The position numbers were made by a program, and so were the translations under genes. From Falciphora oryzae (lineage: Eukaryota > Ascomycota > Sordariomycetes > Magnaporthales > Magnaporthaceae), in assembly GCA_000733355.1 (NCBI GenBank), contig JNVV01000027.1:206940-270939 (forward strand): a DNA stretch of 64,000 bases, given 5' to 3'. The first letter of the stretch is position 1. Every line of letters begins with the position of its first letter. The notes under the pieces were generated by a model that was given only the letters and a program-made list of their open reading frames with translations, searched no databases and was not told where the DNA came from. Below, in pieces: positions 9,969 to 22,629 of this stretch.

Positions 9969-11698
9969 ATGGCCGGAGGCTCTCCTCCCCCGCTGGGGCA
10001 CACGGATTCCATCAATTCACACGAGGACGAGTCGACAAAGCAGGAGAAGAAGAAGAGCAAGAGGCCCGCCAGTAAGCCGCTTCCTGCCTGCCGCCCGGTT
10101 CTCGCGCATCTGGATTTTGCGTGAATGATGGATGCGCCGGACCGTGGACTGTTATTGACAAATCTCCCTCCCTGGCAGACACGGCTTTTCGACAACAGCG
10201 GTTGAAGGCATGGCAGTACGTTTATACGCCACTCCGTCACCTATCGATTCCCGACGCCGGCCCTCAGGACAGCACCCTAACCATGTGATAGACCGATCCT
10301 TACCCCGAAGACGGTGTTGCCGCTCTTCTTTGCAATCGGCGTTATCTTCGCCCCGATTGGCGGCGCGCTGTTCTACGCAAGCACAACAGTAGGTCTTGAG
10401 ATTCTCGTCGGATACGCCAGCTGGGTCGGGCGGATGCTGACATCACCGTTCCCCCTTCACTCAAGGTCCAAATGATCTCGCTCGACTACACAGACTGCGC
10501 CAGAGACGCGCCTCTCACCGACGAGAAGTCGGGCGTCCGTGACATGCCCGACAGCCTCATCAAGACGCAGTTCCGCTCGACGAGCCCCATTAACCCCAAG
10601 TGGCGCAAGACGGAGCGCAATGTGACCTTCGATGGCAAGGACGTTCCGACGACGACCTGCCACCTCCAGTTTAATATTCCCGAGCCCATGGGCCCGTCGG
10701 TGCTCATGTATTACACCCTCACCAATTTCTACCAGAATCACCGTCGCTACGTCAACAGCTTCAACGATAAGCAGCTTAAGGGGCAAAAGGCCGATCTCGC
10801 TGCCATCAGGTCGTCCACCTGCGCCCCTCTCGATATCCTCAACGATAAGCCCATCTACCCTTGCGGCCTGATCGCCAACTCCATGTTCAACGACACCATC
10901 GGAGAGCCTGTCCTGATCGCCGTGCCCCATTCGACTGAGGACAACCGCACCTACCACATGGCCGACAACAACGAGATCGCCTGGCCATCGGATGCTAACC
11001 TGTACGGCGCCTTTCCCAAGGGAGAGATGAGGTACGACGAGGTCGTCCCGCCCCCTAACTGGAAGTTGCGCTATCCCAATGGCTACACCGAGTCGAATCC
11101 GCCCCCGGACCTGCACCAGTGGCAGGCCTTCCAGGTCTGGATGAGGACGGCCGGCCTGCCCAACTTTAGCAAGCTGTATCGTCGTAATGACACCGAAGTG
11201 TTGGTTAATGGGACCTACACCGTTGCAATCGACCACTGTGAGTTTCTTTCACTCTGTTCCTGGCCCTGGCCACGCAACCCCGTCCATTCTCCGCATGGGG
11301 GCATAGCTGACCCTGGATTCTAGACTGGCCTGCGGACAAATTCAGAGGATCAAAGCGCCTCCTTCTCACCACCAAAACTGTGATTGGTGGCAGGAACCCG
11401 TTCCTGGGTATCGCCTACATCGTTGTCGGTGGTATTTGCATTATCCTGGGTGTTATCTTCACCGCGAGTCACCTGATTAAGCCAAGGTATGTCGATGTCT
11501 CTGGAGCTGTTCACGGTTGTCTGGCGTTCCTATCTTTACATGATCGTTGTGCTAAATACGATATCCTGCAGGAAACTTGGCGACCACACCTATCTCTCAT
11601 GGAACAACGCCCCGGCTGGCAAAAAGGGGGCTGCTGGGGCGCCGCCTAGCACGGCGGTGTCGTCCGGGCGCGACTATGGCGGAAGGGGTGAGGCATAG
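9969..11698 (+). CDS. Cdc50/Lem3 family P4-ATPase (flippase) subunit
   Basis: Six exons (9969-10071, 10179-10215, 10292-10388, 10466-11237, 11324-11486, 11572-11698) join in frame to 432 residues. The N-terminal cytosolic tail leads into [16 protein letters not shown], a hallmark of the family, then TM1 ([17 protein letters not shown]). A large lumenal domain has several N-glycosylation sequons (NVT, NDT, NRT, NGT) and paired cysteines, with the segment [22 protein letters not shown]2 is [19 protein letters not shown], followed by a short Gly-rich tail ending RGEA. These subunits chaperone P4-ATPases and are needed for phospholipid flipping in Golgi, endosome and plasma membranes. All five introns have canonical GT..AG ends, and the second exon is only 37 nt. 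Confidence 0.95.
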
Positions 11699-13949
11699 AA
11701 TGCTAGAGAAGGCCCTTCGCCATGGTTGTCATCACCGTCACCTCTTACCAGGCCTAAGCGATTAGCCACCACCGCCACGCGCCACCGGCAACACCAACCT
11801 GCCACGCCCGCGGGCGAGACCCGTCCCTTGCCAGAATCATCCTCTCCGGTCTCTCGCCCTGCTTTCACTCCTTGCACGCCGCCCAGGTCTCGCGTCACTA
11901 GCGCATCCGACGATGCAACGACACTGGTGAACAGTGTCAACAGCCTCTCCAGCATTCCAAACAGCAGCACATGCCGCACTCTGACCAATCTCAACGGTGG
12001 CGCTGGCGCCCGCAGCAGCCGCCATCACCAGCTCGCCAGCGGCGGCATCATTAGCCACAGCACGATGCTTCCGGGGCCCGCACCCCGCACCCCTAGTGTT
12101 CAAGAGTCGCAGCCCGACTCGCCTGCCGGAGACGACTGGCGTCTCATACCCCGCGCCGGAGCAGGGCTTGAATTCGGCCCCGCAAGGGTCGTGGACTAGT
12201 TTTGATGATTCTGTTCCTACCCTCAAGATTCCAATGCGCTTGTTCTTCATCATTGTTCGTCTTACCGGGGCCTTAGTTGTGCATATTTTATTCTGGACCT
12301 TGGTCGACCCAAGGTGGACAAGTGGTGGGGGTGGGAAGACTTGGCGGCAACCTAACCAACGGAACGAGAGCATGAAGAAAGAAAAAACAAAAACTCAAAA
12401 AAGAAATACCAGCCGCTTCGATATTGGAAAGAAGACAGAAACGAGAATTGGCGTCCAGGACTTTTGTTTTTGTTTCCTATGGATGTTGTTAATCGGGGAG
12501 GGAGGGAGTACGGCTCCAGTGGCTCTTTTGTTTTTATCTGATTTGTATGAGTACCATCATGCCGCTTATTATTCCCATTATATTTCCCCGTCTCTCAAGA
12601 GTGCTTCCCCTAGCTCCGTAGTTTCCCTCATCACAGCTGTTACCCAACACACGCTATTATCGCCATTCAGCAGTGCCCGATGTGTCTGCCACGACGCTCG
12701 CTATACTATACACAGACGGCATAAGCTGAGATTTACCTGTTGCAATTTGTGTTCAATCCACATTGCCTCCCTTCGGTCTGCTCCGACAACGGCTTTTGTC
12801 ACCATCCTGCCTCGTGACGGGGAACCTTGGCTTGCGACCAGAAAGGGCACAAATGCATTGAACAGGCGCCCATCCGGACCGCGGCATGGCGTGCCAGACT
12901 CGGCGGTCAAGCGGACTTCTTCCGGCTTCTCGTCTCACCCAAGGTCGGCTGCAGTCCCGCGCCCTGCTGGCTGCTCGTGACCAGGGTCCATATATAATGG
13001 CTAAATTGGCTCACCTCCCTTTTTCTTCCTCTGGGCTCCCGCCCTTGCCCACCTTGCCCTCCTGCGGCGCCCGGATCGGCAGTCGGAAAGCCACAAAGCA
13101 TTGACGAACTACCCGCCCAACTGTGCGTTCAGTACCACGCGAGTTATACCTCGGAATGCACTCCGGCCTCCAGCACTCTTTCTCTTGCGTGTCAAAAAAA
13201 AGACACAAAGGCAAGGCGTGCCAATGCACACAAGCTACCACCCGCCTCACACTAGCCGGAGCGGAATGAGGCTCCCCTCTGCCGGTACCAAGTTGGGGGC
13301 GCATGCATGCATGCACCCATATAATCGGTAGGTGGTCGCTTGCCAGCCCAACCCACCATGCCCCAACTATCGGTTCGGGCAAATACGCCCGGCATTGTAT
13401 CTGATTATATTGAGGACCCCCTTGTCACCTTCCGTTCCGCCCTTTATTCAGTCTGGGGCCCCGCCATGCGCGGGCAGCCGCCTCGCTCCCTCCTGTAAGC
13501 CGCCGTCGGCATCGCCTCCATTCGATAATTCTCCCATCCCCTGCCACGGCATGGCTGGACGTGCGTGCTCGGCGTGATTTGTGGACAATGTGTGTGGGTG
13601 TACCATGCCACTGCTGTCACCATCTCTCAAATGCGGTCGAGGATACCAGTGGCTTGGCGATGCGGTCGATTTTGCGCCGCGGCTTAAGGGGGGCTGGGAT
13701 ATGCTTCCGAACGGCAGAGAGGACCGATGTTACTATGATGCCGGATGTCGGACCCTTCTCTCTGAACGTTGCCTGGTGTTTTATTTTTCTATAAAGAAGT
13801 GCCTTCAGCTCCGTGATATCTCCAGGTGAATGCTGCGTCCACCACCCTGTCACCGTCTGCAGAGACCCGTCAACAGCAGCGAGAGCCTCTACCACCAGCA
13901 GCAGCCAAGCTCCCCGACCCCCTCTCTGAAAAGATCCCCCCTGCCCACC
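11699..13949. other. Intergenic: Cdc50 3' flank and AA9 promoter
   Basis: 2.2 kb without a supportable gene. Frames at 11726-12199 and 11997-12980 (+) are low-complexity (Ser/Thr/Pro/Arg) and lack start or splice support. A GCATGC-type alternating palindrome occurs at 13301-13314. The right end holds the AA9 promoter. Confidence 0.5.
13790..13796 (+). promoter_or_regulatory. TATA box of the AA9 gene
   Basis: TATAAAG lies 154 bp upstream of the AA9 start codon, a plausible position for a fungal core promoter with a short leader. It was chosen on sequence and distance alone. Confidence 0.5.
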
Positions 13950-14769
13950 ATGAAGTTCTCCCTCGCCGCCGCCGTCGCGGCCTGCGCCTCGCTCGCGCAG
14001 GGCCACGCCATCTTCCAGAAGCTCTCGGTCAACGGCAGGGACCAGGGCCAGCTGAACGGGATCCGGGCGCCCAACAACAACAACCCGGTCTCGGACGTCA
14101 ACAGCAACAGCCTCACCTGCGGCGCCCCCGGCACGACGTCGTCCAGGGTCATCGACGTCGCCGCCGGCGACAAGCTGGGCGCCTATTATGGGCATGTCAT
14201 CGGCGGCGCCCAGTTCCCTAACGACCGGGACCACCCGATAGCGGCGTCGCACAAGGGGCCTATTCAGGTGTACCTGGCCAAGGTGGATAATGCCGCTACG
14301 GCAAGCACCAACGGCCAGAAAGTACGTTTTCATGATAACCAACTAACTCCTTCCGAGGGAACTATGTATTAACCCAAATCCCCACCACCAGTGGTTCAAG
14401 ATCGAGTCCCAAGGCTTCAACCCCCAAACCAAGAAGTGGGCCGTCGACACGCTCATCGCGAACCAAGGCTGGTTCTACTTCAACCTCCCCACCTGCGTCG
14501 CGCCGGGACAGTACCTGATGCGCGTCGAGCTGCTGGCCCTGCACAGCGCCAACCGTCCCGGGCAGTACCAGTTCTACAGCTCGTGCGCCCAGATCCGCGT
14601 CTCCGGGTCCGGAAACCTGTCGCCGGCCCAGACCGTCAGGTTCCCGGGCGCCTACACGGCAAACGACAGGGGTATTCTTGTGAATATTTATGGCGCAGCC
14701 GGCGCCACGGACATGTCCAACTCGGGCGGCGTGTACTACCCGCCTGGGCCCCCGGTCGTGTCGTGCTAG
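13950..14769 (+). CDS. AA9 lytic polysaccharide monooxygenase (secreted, no CBM)
   Basis: Two exons (13950-14321, 14392-14769) encode 249 residues. An 18-residue signal peptide ([18 protein letters not shown]) ends just before His19, which becomes the mature N-terminal His of the copper brace. The second copper His is His82 in AYYGHVIGG, and the axial Tyr is Tyr186 in the [10 protein letters not shown] motif, with the conserved Gln184. Second-sphere His175 (LLALHSA) is present. Cysteines at 57 and 189 fit the family disulfide. The enzyme would cleave cellulose or other beta-glucans oxidatively, using reductant and H2O2 or O2, outside the cell. There is no C-terminal cellulose-binding module; the protein stops after PPVVSC. 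Regioselectivity cannot be assigned from sequence alone. An in-frame upstream ATG at 13830 is less likely because the signal peptide must be N-terminal. Confidence 0.95.
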
Positions 14770-15754
14770 AGAGGGAGGAAAGTTGGTAGAGGGTTTCTGC
14801 GTGGGATGGGCGTGGGCTTTTTCGGTTCCGTTGTTGCTGTGGGCTGCTCCCATGCCACTCAGGGGTTGGTTGGCTATTTACACGCGGGACCATGAGAGGC
14901 CATTTTCGTCTGCCACATATTTCATGGACATATTCGATCGACCAATGAGACACTCAATGGCGGCCGCCACATGCCTGTGACGACACCTCTCTTGTTGAAC
15001 TCGCGGAACTTTACGTTTTTGTGGACTTTCAGGGGTTGGTATACTGAGGAACGAACAAAGTACGGGCGTTTGGTCAACAACAATACCCCGGAGTCAGCCA
15101 GCCACTCACAATATGGACGTGATACGCTGCTCTCGACCGAGAAACATCATTCCTCTGGTCCATTGGCAGTTGTCTAACGTCCTGATGTATCACCGGCCGG
15201 TGAAAGCCGTTGTGTTGGAGCGCAGAATTGCAGCCTCGTGTCGACGTTCGTTGCACCATGACTCTCAATTGCCTCGTGCTAGCCAAACCTTGGCGAGTCA
15301 CGTCCACTTACACAGGCTTCCTCGCCTTCGCGTGTTTCCCTTTGCCCGATTCGCGGGTATGGAGGCGCAAATTTTCCTGCGTCGGGCAATATTGCGATGC
15401 CGGGATGCAGAGAGATCGAAAGGCAGTTGTGCTGGCAGCTGTGATGAAATGGACCACGTTGTCGGGTTGTTCAGGCATGGACTCATGAGCCCGCGTGTAA
15501 GTGAAGGGATATCAAATAAATAAGGACATGAAAGATGTAGTAGACCCAGTAATATGTATGAGGGTATTCTCTCCACCCATAAGGACTCCCCATTAAGGCC
15601 TCTCGTAAAGATAACAGATCATGCAAACCCTCCTCGATACATGGTGGCGGGAAGTGGAATGCATGTTCCGACGAGATCTTTTTCTCTTTCGCGTGTGGCG
15701 GGGCAGCCCTCAGCACCCGCACGCGTTTCCTCCTTCAAGGCAAACCCTCTCCCT
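14770..15754. other. Intergenic: convergent 3' flanks
   Basis: Spacer between the AA9 gene (+) and the small membrane protein (-). No gene, RNA or repeat could be supported. Confidence 0.5.
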
Positions 15755-15949
15755 TTAGGCGTGACCCTTGGCGAGTTTCCGGGCCTGCAGCTTCTTGTGG
15801 ATGAAGATGCTGATGAGCAGGATGGCGACGGCGCCGACGATGGCGAAGACGAGGACGACGCCGACCTCCTGCTTGGCCCAGTTCTCCTCGCGCTTCAGCA
15901 GCTGGACGGCGGCGTCGCGGGCGACGAGGGCCTTGTTGATGGCAGCCAT
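15755..15949 (-). CDS. Small single-pass membrane protein of unknown function (64 aa)
   Basis: An intronless 64-codon frame starts MAAINKALVARDAAVQLLKR. It has a short charged N-terminal helix, one hydrophobic segment at about residues 29-49 (VGVVLVFAIVGAVAILLISI), and a basic tail (HKKLQARKLAKGHA). This looks like a tail-anchored or single-pass protein with a positively charged C-terminus. The composition and clean hydrophobic block make it more credible than the chance frames around it. I do not recognise the family and assign no function. It lies downstream of and convergent with the AA9 gene, with about 1 kb between them. Confidence 0.6.
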   Translation of the reverse strand: MAAINKALVARDAAVQLLKREENWAKQEVGVVLVFAIVGAVAILLISIFIHKKLQARKLAKGHA

Positions 15950-18031
15950 TGCGGTTGTGTGTGCGTGAGAGGGGGGTTTAGAAACGGAAGTGGGATATTA
16001 TCGTCGCTTCGTTGGTCTAGGGGGATATTTGTGTCAGCTCATGAGGAAAACACTGCGAGGAGGCTGCGTTGTGTGTGATGCTTCGAGCATCGCTGACCGC
16101 AACCTCAGCTGCTCGAACAAAAAGCTCAGGATGTATGCGGCCGCGCAGGCACACAGTGCAGTTCCAATGGCTTGGCCTGCGTCACTGTCGCCGAGGTAAG
16201 CTCCAGGCGCTGCGCGTGCGCGGCGCGCATGCTTTCTGGCGAACAGAAGCTTGGGGAAGCTATAGGTTGCGAGGATAACACGCGCGATTTACGCGGCAAC
16301 GCAGAGGAAGCTCTCAGGGCAATTGGGAGTGCTGATATAGCTCAATGCCATTGCACGACGAAGAGAGGAAGGCATTGCTACTGAGGGAAGCTAGGGGCGA
16401 AGGGCATTTACCGTTTTGCGATTCCCGGATGCGCGCGCAAGGGGAAAAATACCAATTGGCAGGCTTTTGATTAAGTAGGCGGCGTTGTTGGACCGAGGAC
16501 CGTTGTGGCTCGACCGTTGTAGAGTATATTTGTTCTGGGTATCAAGAGGAGAGTGGACGAAGATCAGGACGAACGATCCAAGAGGAGATGACGGGTTGCT
16601 GGAAGCTCGGCCTGATACGTCGTGAGGTATGAAAGAGGGGAGGTGAGAGGAAGGAAGTAAAGATGGCTTGGGATGCAAGGGGAGCGACAAATAAAAAAGA
16701 CCGAGGGCGCGGCAAGACAACAGACCACAGAAGACGGGACCTACACCCTGGGGGCAACAAGCAAGCAGCAGGGCCACATGTGAGTAATGTGACCACCTCC
16801 CAAGCTTCTCACCATGGAGCTCCCACTCTGGGCGGGCAGACTCGTTGGCGCGGCCAGCACCAAGAGCAGAGCAGCATGGAACTCGGCACCAGGTCAGGTT
16901 ACCGCGTGGAGGAAAGCGCTTCTGCAGGCTGGGACCCTGCAAGGAGGGGACCTTGCCCTGCCATTCGCCCCGCCCGTGCATGGGCCATGGCGCCCCGTTT
17001 GCGGCCGCTAAGCTTTTCTGCTCCCTCCTTTGCGTCCCACAGTCGCACGTTTTTCCCCGAGTGCCCTGTTGTTTTTTTTTTGTTTTCCGCGATCGTCGTC
17101 GCCTGTGCTCTCTCGCTCCGCAAGGCGGGCTCCCCTCTCGCTCGGGATGCGATTTCTTGGCGCTTTTGTTTTCGGTAGTACCCGTCCCCGAGTCGAAACG
17201 ATCTGACATGACGTTCGAGCCTTTGATGGGTTCAAGGTTGGCTTCAAGCATCGTTGAACACCTGGAACAAACATGAAATGATCCGTCTATCATGTTCTGT
17301 TTCCCTCAATTCCTTCCCGCTTGGGCCGCCCCAGATGCAAATTGGACAGGAGCCCTTGATAATCTCTGCAACCAGGACGTTTCCATGAACAATGGCTGTT
17401 TGGCAGGAACCATGTCATTAGCTTGTCCCCACCAAGGTGATGGATCGGTTGGGCGTCGCTGACTGATGCTCTCCACTGGCACATCAGCCTGACATCTCCC
17501 AGAGCAGACCGGGCAATCCCATGTCGTCAGCAATACAAGAGAAATTTTCGTGTTCTTTTGGGGCAGACCGCAAGGCTCACAAGCCAAGCCGTACACTGCC
17601 CAAAGATGGATACCGTCGAGCAGAAGAAAATCGCTCAGTAAAGACATGCAGCTTCTGGGTTTTCCACACTCGCATCCTCGGTGTGCTGTCGTCGGCAAAT
17701 TCGGAAGGGCCGGGAGAAGGCGAACTGCCAGGTCAAGAAAAAGACGCAGTGGGTCGCCAGAGAATTAGAGCTAGGTTTGCCGCCGTCGGGCATAACCTGC
17801 GCATTCCCGGGCAAGATTACGTCGTGATGAACTTGCGTATGCGTCCCCATCTGGAAAGGATCGAGTCTGTGCCCTGTGCTGGAAATGCCATGGCAACAAG
17901 CATACATGCCTCACATTGTCTCTAACCTCGGTGCTACGGCGGAGGCGCCAGTGGGCGCCTCCTAACCGAAGTTCAACAGCTCGGTATACATAGTAGTCAG
18001 CCCGCCCGGCCATCAAAGCAGTGTGTTCCTG
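15950..18031. other. Intergenic, 2.1 kb, no gene seen
   Basis: Contains a 300-codon frame on the minus strand (16391-17293), but its composition is Arg/Ser/Pro-rich and other frames overlap it, so it is probably chance. The left end carries the promoter of the small membrane protein and the right end the 3' UTR of the dCMP deaminase. Confidence 0.45.
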
Positions 18032-19313
18032 TCAGTACAGCTCGGTCCTCTCCAGGTGGATGAGACCGTTCGCGGGCTGCACGTACACGGGATAAAGAAT
18101 TGGGAGAATCAGAGTCAGCAATGGTTTGAGTCAGTGTCTTGTTGATCACCTTTTCGAGGGGACAAGAGAGGGAGAAGCAGAGGGAGACAAAAGGAAGCCG
18201 AACGCCGAACAGCACCACTTACCGGGACATACTGACGCAGCTTGACGCCGGCCTCGCGAAGCACCGCCGCCGTGTCGCCATCCATGCTGTAGCCCTGGCT
18301 GTAGACGACCTCGCCGATGCCGACCTGGGCGATCTTGATGCTGCACGTCAGGCAGGGGCACGTGTCGCAGTAGAGGACGCTCCCGTCCCCGATCCTGTCC
18401 TTGCCCGCCTCCAGCAGCGCGTTCTCCTCGGCGTGCAGGCACAGGCAGGTGGCCAGCCCGACGCCGGAGCCGACGCCTTCGTTGCACCGCCCGCAGCCGC
18501 CCTCGCCGCAGTTGCGCAGGCCGCGGGGCGTGCCGTTGTAGCCGGTGCTGACGACGCGGCGGCCGCGGACCAGGACGCAACCGACGCGGCGCTTCATGCA
18601 GTTGCTGCGGTGGGCGGCCAGCGACGCGAGCGACATGAAGTAGGCGTCCCACGACGGCCGCAGCCGGTCCTCGTTGGTCAGGTCGACCTTCCCCAGGGTC
18701 GCGTACAGGTGCGCGACGTCGGGCGACGTGTTGAGCATGTGCACCGTCGCGCGCGACATGAGCGCCGTGCTGCCCGTCGCGTCGTCGTACATCTGCGTGT
18801 CGGACCACTGCACGAACTCGGAGAGGTCGGCGGCCACGCTGGTCCAGTGGTCGTTCCCGTGCCCGCTCCCTTCGTTCTGCAGCCACTTCCCGAAGCGCTT
18901 CCACCGGGTCGTGACCGGGGCGTCTACGCTGATGAGCAGGAAGAAGGGCCGCCGGGCGAGGAGGTCGAGGACGGCCACGCTGTCGACGACCGTCACCCAG
19001 CGCTCCCGCCAGCGCTTTGTGACAAACTCCAGGAGCTCGTCTGCGTCGGAGAAGTCGACGGTCTGACCGGTCTTTGCTGCCCCTTTTTGGTCACCGTTGC
19101 TGCTGGTGGCAACAGATCCGTCCTGCCCTTCTTGGGCAGGCGTGGTTATTTTCAGGCGCTTGAAACCATGGTGGCCGACCAGGTATTGTGCCACCGTGCT
19201 TCTCCCAGCACAGATACCTGAGATGGAATATTCAGTTTTCTATCACAAAGGCGCCTGTGTCTTGCAACCCCGGGGCGTGAAGCATTCTTACTGCCACAGA
19301 TGCCAATGAGCAT
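18032..19313 (-). CDS. Deoxycytidylate (dCMP) deaminase with N-terminal P-loop-like extension
   Basis: Three exons (19313-19292, 19217-18223, 18076-18032) give 353 residues. Exon 1 is only 22 nt; splicing yields the start MLIGICGSICAGRSTVAQYL. This resembles a nucleotide-kinase P-loop, but the Walker A lysine position is Arg13. The C-terminal half is the zinc-dependent deaminase: HAEENALLEAGK (His269, catalytic Glu271) and PCLTC (Cys296, Cys299). Two further Cys/His-rich segments (NCGEGGCGRC) are typical of fungal Dcd1. It converts dCMP to dUMP, feeding thymidylate synthesis in the cytosol. The last exon restores a conserved ending (VPPANGLIHLERTELY); reading through instead gives a low-complexity tail. 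Confidence 0.93.
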
Positions 19314-20242
19314 TTTTGCGCCGAGTACCTGCCCGAAGTCAAGAAACCCCAAAAATAACCGCAAAAATGAAGGGAAACGCAGACCACTAGACACGGCCCC
19401 GGATGCCAACAGCTGCCCGGCTCAGAATGCGAGAGGAATCTGACCCGGTGATCTGGAATCGAAGAAGGGACGAACACGGCCCAATCTCTAGTTAGGCCGC
19501 CGCGTTTTCAGGCCCAGCCGTTCCTGACAGAGTCACGCTCTCCTCGCGATTGTTTATTGGGCTCCGAGGTTTTGCCGCCGTTGCCTGGGAACGCGTGACA
19601 GCCCCAAAGCAAGACAGCCCCAGGGCAGGGCGAGCGAGGCAGGACTGAGCTGACGAGCATATGACTCTATGCCCATGATGACAAACCCAGCGACAAACTC
19701 ATCTGAAAACCAAGTGACCAGATCTGGTGCCCCTTCGGACCGGGCGGATATCAACATCCAGCGGTACATGTGCGCCGCCGTCGCTGTCAGCAGCTCCTGT
19801 GCTGAGCTCGGGTGGGGGTCGCCACCGCCTAACTACAGGGGGCCCCGCTCCCTAGCTGTTGCCTTGCGGCCGGCTACTTACCCCGCAATACATCATCATC
19901 ACCCTCAGGGCACCAGCTCCCTGGCGTAGCTTCCTCGACTCGCTCGTGCTTTAGAGCTGCCCTGCCTGTTTGTGTCTGCCCCAATTTCGTCTCGAACGAG
20001 TCCTCAACTTGTTTCCCAGATTCGCACACGGCCTTTTCGGCTTCGGTGACAACCTCAAGTTATTCGTGACTTGCAACGGACGGCCAAGACTCTAGTAGAG
20101 GTGCCTGCCTATCTACTCATTCTTGACTTACCGCGCAGTTATTTTACACCAACGCCTCGCTTCTTGAGCCTAGCTGGGCGGTAGACGCTGCTTCCCCGCC
20201 TTATCAGGCGACTGGAGCGAAGCAATCCAACATCGCACCAAA
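19314..20242. other. Intergenic: divergent promoters of dCMP deaminase and ATG7
   Basis: Divergent spacer of about 0.9 kb, rich in CT stretches near the ATG7 side as is common in fungal leaders. No gene or RNA seen. Confidence 0.5.
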
Positions 20243-22629
20243 ATGGCGGATAATCAGCAGTCTACCGGCGGCGGCGCCGCTGCGTCCAGCACCCCGCTCC
20301 AGTTTGCGACGTTCAGCTCCCAGATCGAGCTGCCGTTCTATTCCGCGGTCTTCTCGAGGAAGCTGGACCACGACAAGCTCGACGACTCGGCTCGTTTTGT
20401 TATGGGCCTTTACGAGTCTAGGGGCGAGAAGGATCCTCACGAGAGCACGCGCCTGCAGATCCACGGAAACGCGCTGACTAGCACTCAGTAAGTGCCGCAA
20501 ATACGATCTCGGGGGCCGTTGCGCGACACGGGCGGGATCGCAAAGGGCGCAAACAAAGTGCAGATCTAACTTTATGTCTGCCCTGAAGTGTGCCGGTGGG
20601 AGCGAGCCGTGCCGAGGGAATCATCAGGAATTTCAATACCATCGAGGACTTCAAACAAGCCGACAAGTCGGCAATACTGCGCACAGCTGCGCGTCAGGTC
20701 TGTTGGCAGTCTTTTCCTCCCAGGATGCGCCAAGAGGCTGGCTAACCAAAGAAACAGATCTGGGACGCCATCAAGGATGGCACGATCTACGAGGTCCCCT
20801 CGCTGCTTGCCTCGTTCACCATTCTGTCCTTCGCCGATCTCAAGAAGTACCGGTTCACCTACTGGTTCGCCTTCCCAGCCCTCCACTCCGACCCTCTGTG
20901 GAGGCGCGTTGGGCCTGTCGAGCGGTTTACTCCTAGGGAGAGCACGGCGCTGGTGGAGCGTGTCGGGACGTGGCGTTATTCGAACGACGACCGTCAATAT
21001 GGCTTCTTCCTCGCCAAGAAGGTCCGCCACAGTAGCCCGGAAACTGACCATCGGAGATCCTTCTCACCCATCGACGACCCGGATGAGGAGGACCTGGGCT
21101 TCAAGTGGGAGATCGGCTCCCTGCGTGACTTCGAGAAGGGCTTTTTCAAGGGTGTCGACGAGGCCGACGCATATGTCGCCTTTGTTGATTCGTCCAGCTA
21201 CGAGGAGAACCCGTCGTGGCCGCTGCGCAACCTGCTGGTCCTCATCAGGCAGCGCTACCACCTGAAGAAGATGCGCATCATGTGCTACCGCGACACGCAG
21301 GCGCGCCGCGACGAGGCCCGGAGCGTTGTCATGCCCCTTGCCATGGATGATGTGGCTGAGATGGAGCTGGCTGAGATGCCCAAGGTGACGGGCTGGGAGC
21401 GGCATTCTAATGGCAAGCTGCAGGCGCGCGTGGCCAACCTGTCCGAGTACATGGACCCTGGCCGCCTTGCCGACCAGGCCGTGGACCTGAATCTCAAGCT
21501 CATGAAGTGGCGTATCTCGCCGGACTTGGATCTAGACGTCATGAAGGGGCTGTCTTGCCTGCTGCTGGGCGCGGGTACGCTGGGCAGTTATGTTTCACGC
21601 AACTTGATGGGCTGGGGCGTGCGCAAGATCACGTTTGTCGACTATGGCAACGTTTCATTCTCCAACCCCGTTCGGCAGCCCCTATTCGAGTTCGACGACT
21701 GTCTCCAGGGTGGGGCAGCCAAGGCGCCGCGCGCGGCAGAGGCGCTGAAGAAAATCTACCCGGGTGTCGAGGCTGAGGGCCACGTGCTCTCGGTCCCGAT
21801 GCTGGGACATCCCATCACGAACGAGGAGAGGACTAAAGCGGACTTTGAGAAGCTCGAAGAGCTGGTGCGAAAGCACGACGTCATTTTCCTGCTGATGGAT
21901 ACGCGCGAGTCCCGATGGCTCCCTACGGTCATGGGCAAGGCCTCAGGCAAGATAGTCATGAATGCGGCTCTCGGGTTTGACACATATGTGGTCATGCGTC
22001 ACGGAGCAGCGCCCAAGGACGGGTCTGACAAGACGCTCGGCTGCTACTTCTGCAACGATGTTGTCGTGCCGGCTGATGTAAGTCAAGGATTCATCGGTGC
22101 CTGCGCTCATAACTGTCATGTTTGTGAGATACTAAATCCTCTGTAATCGCAGTCTGTCAAGGACCAGACACTGGATCAACAGTGCACGGTTACCCGGCCC
22201 GGCGTGGCGGCAATCGCATCGGCCTTGCTGGTAGAGCTGCTTGTGAGCGTTCTGCAGCACCCGCAGAAACAGCACGCGGCTGCGCCGAAGCTGACGGCGA
22301 ACCCGGACGAATACGAGCGGGACCCGCCCGACCACGCGCTGGGGATCGTGCCTCACCAAGTGCGGGGATTCCTCTCGACGTTCCAGAACAAGGTGGTTCG
22401 TGGCGAGTCGTACCCGTGCTGCAGTGCCTGCAGCAACCCGGTGGTGTGGGCGTACAAGGCAGATGGGTGGGCTTTCGTGCGGCGAGCGCTCTCGGAGCGC
22501 GGGTACGTGGCTGAACTCTCGGGGCTTGCCGAGGTGCAGCGACGGGCCGAAGCGATGACGGGGGAGGTTGACTGGGAGGATGATGAGAGCGGCGGGGTCG
22601 AGGATGATGGTGAGGGTATCATGCTCTAG
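20243..22629 (+). CDS. ATG7: Autophagy E1-like activating enzyme Atg7
   Basis: Four exons (20243-20487, 20589-20697, 20758-22077, 22153-22629) encode 716 residues. The N-terminal Atg7 domain begins [15 protein letters not shown] and includes [15 protein letters not shown]. The adenylation domain has the nucleotide-binding loop [13 protein letters not shown] at 389-401, then [15 protein letters not shown] and the [12 protein letters not shown] loop. The catalytic cysteine is Cys569 in [11 protein letters not shown], placed just after the third intron. The protein ends in an acidic tail. Atg7 activates Atg8 and Atg12 in the cytosol. Fungal Atg7 proteins are usually 600-720 residues, so this is full length. 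All key residues are present. Confidence 0.96.

Noticed and set aside
11726..12199. 157-codon frame downstream of Cdc50
   Set aside because: Ser/Thr/Pro-rich, low complexity, no start context; probably 3' UTR or spacer.
13301..13314. Alternating GCATGC palindrome
   Set aside because: A simple ATGC repeat of 14 bp with no further context.
16391..17293. 300-codon minus-strand frame
   Set aside because: Composition is basic and low-complexity, the frame is interrupted by no splice logic, and several overlapping plus-strand frames are equally long.
18139..19221. 360-codon plus-strand frame opposite dCMP deaminase
   Set aside because: Antisense shadow with Ala/Val/Arg bias; the minus strand has the zinc motifs and valid introns.
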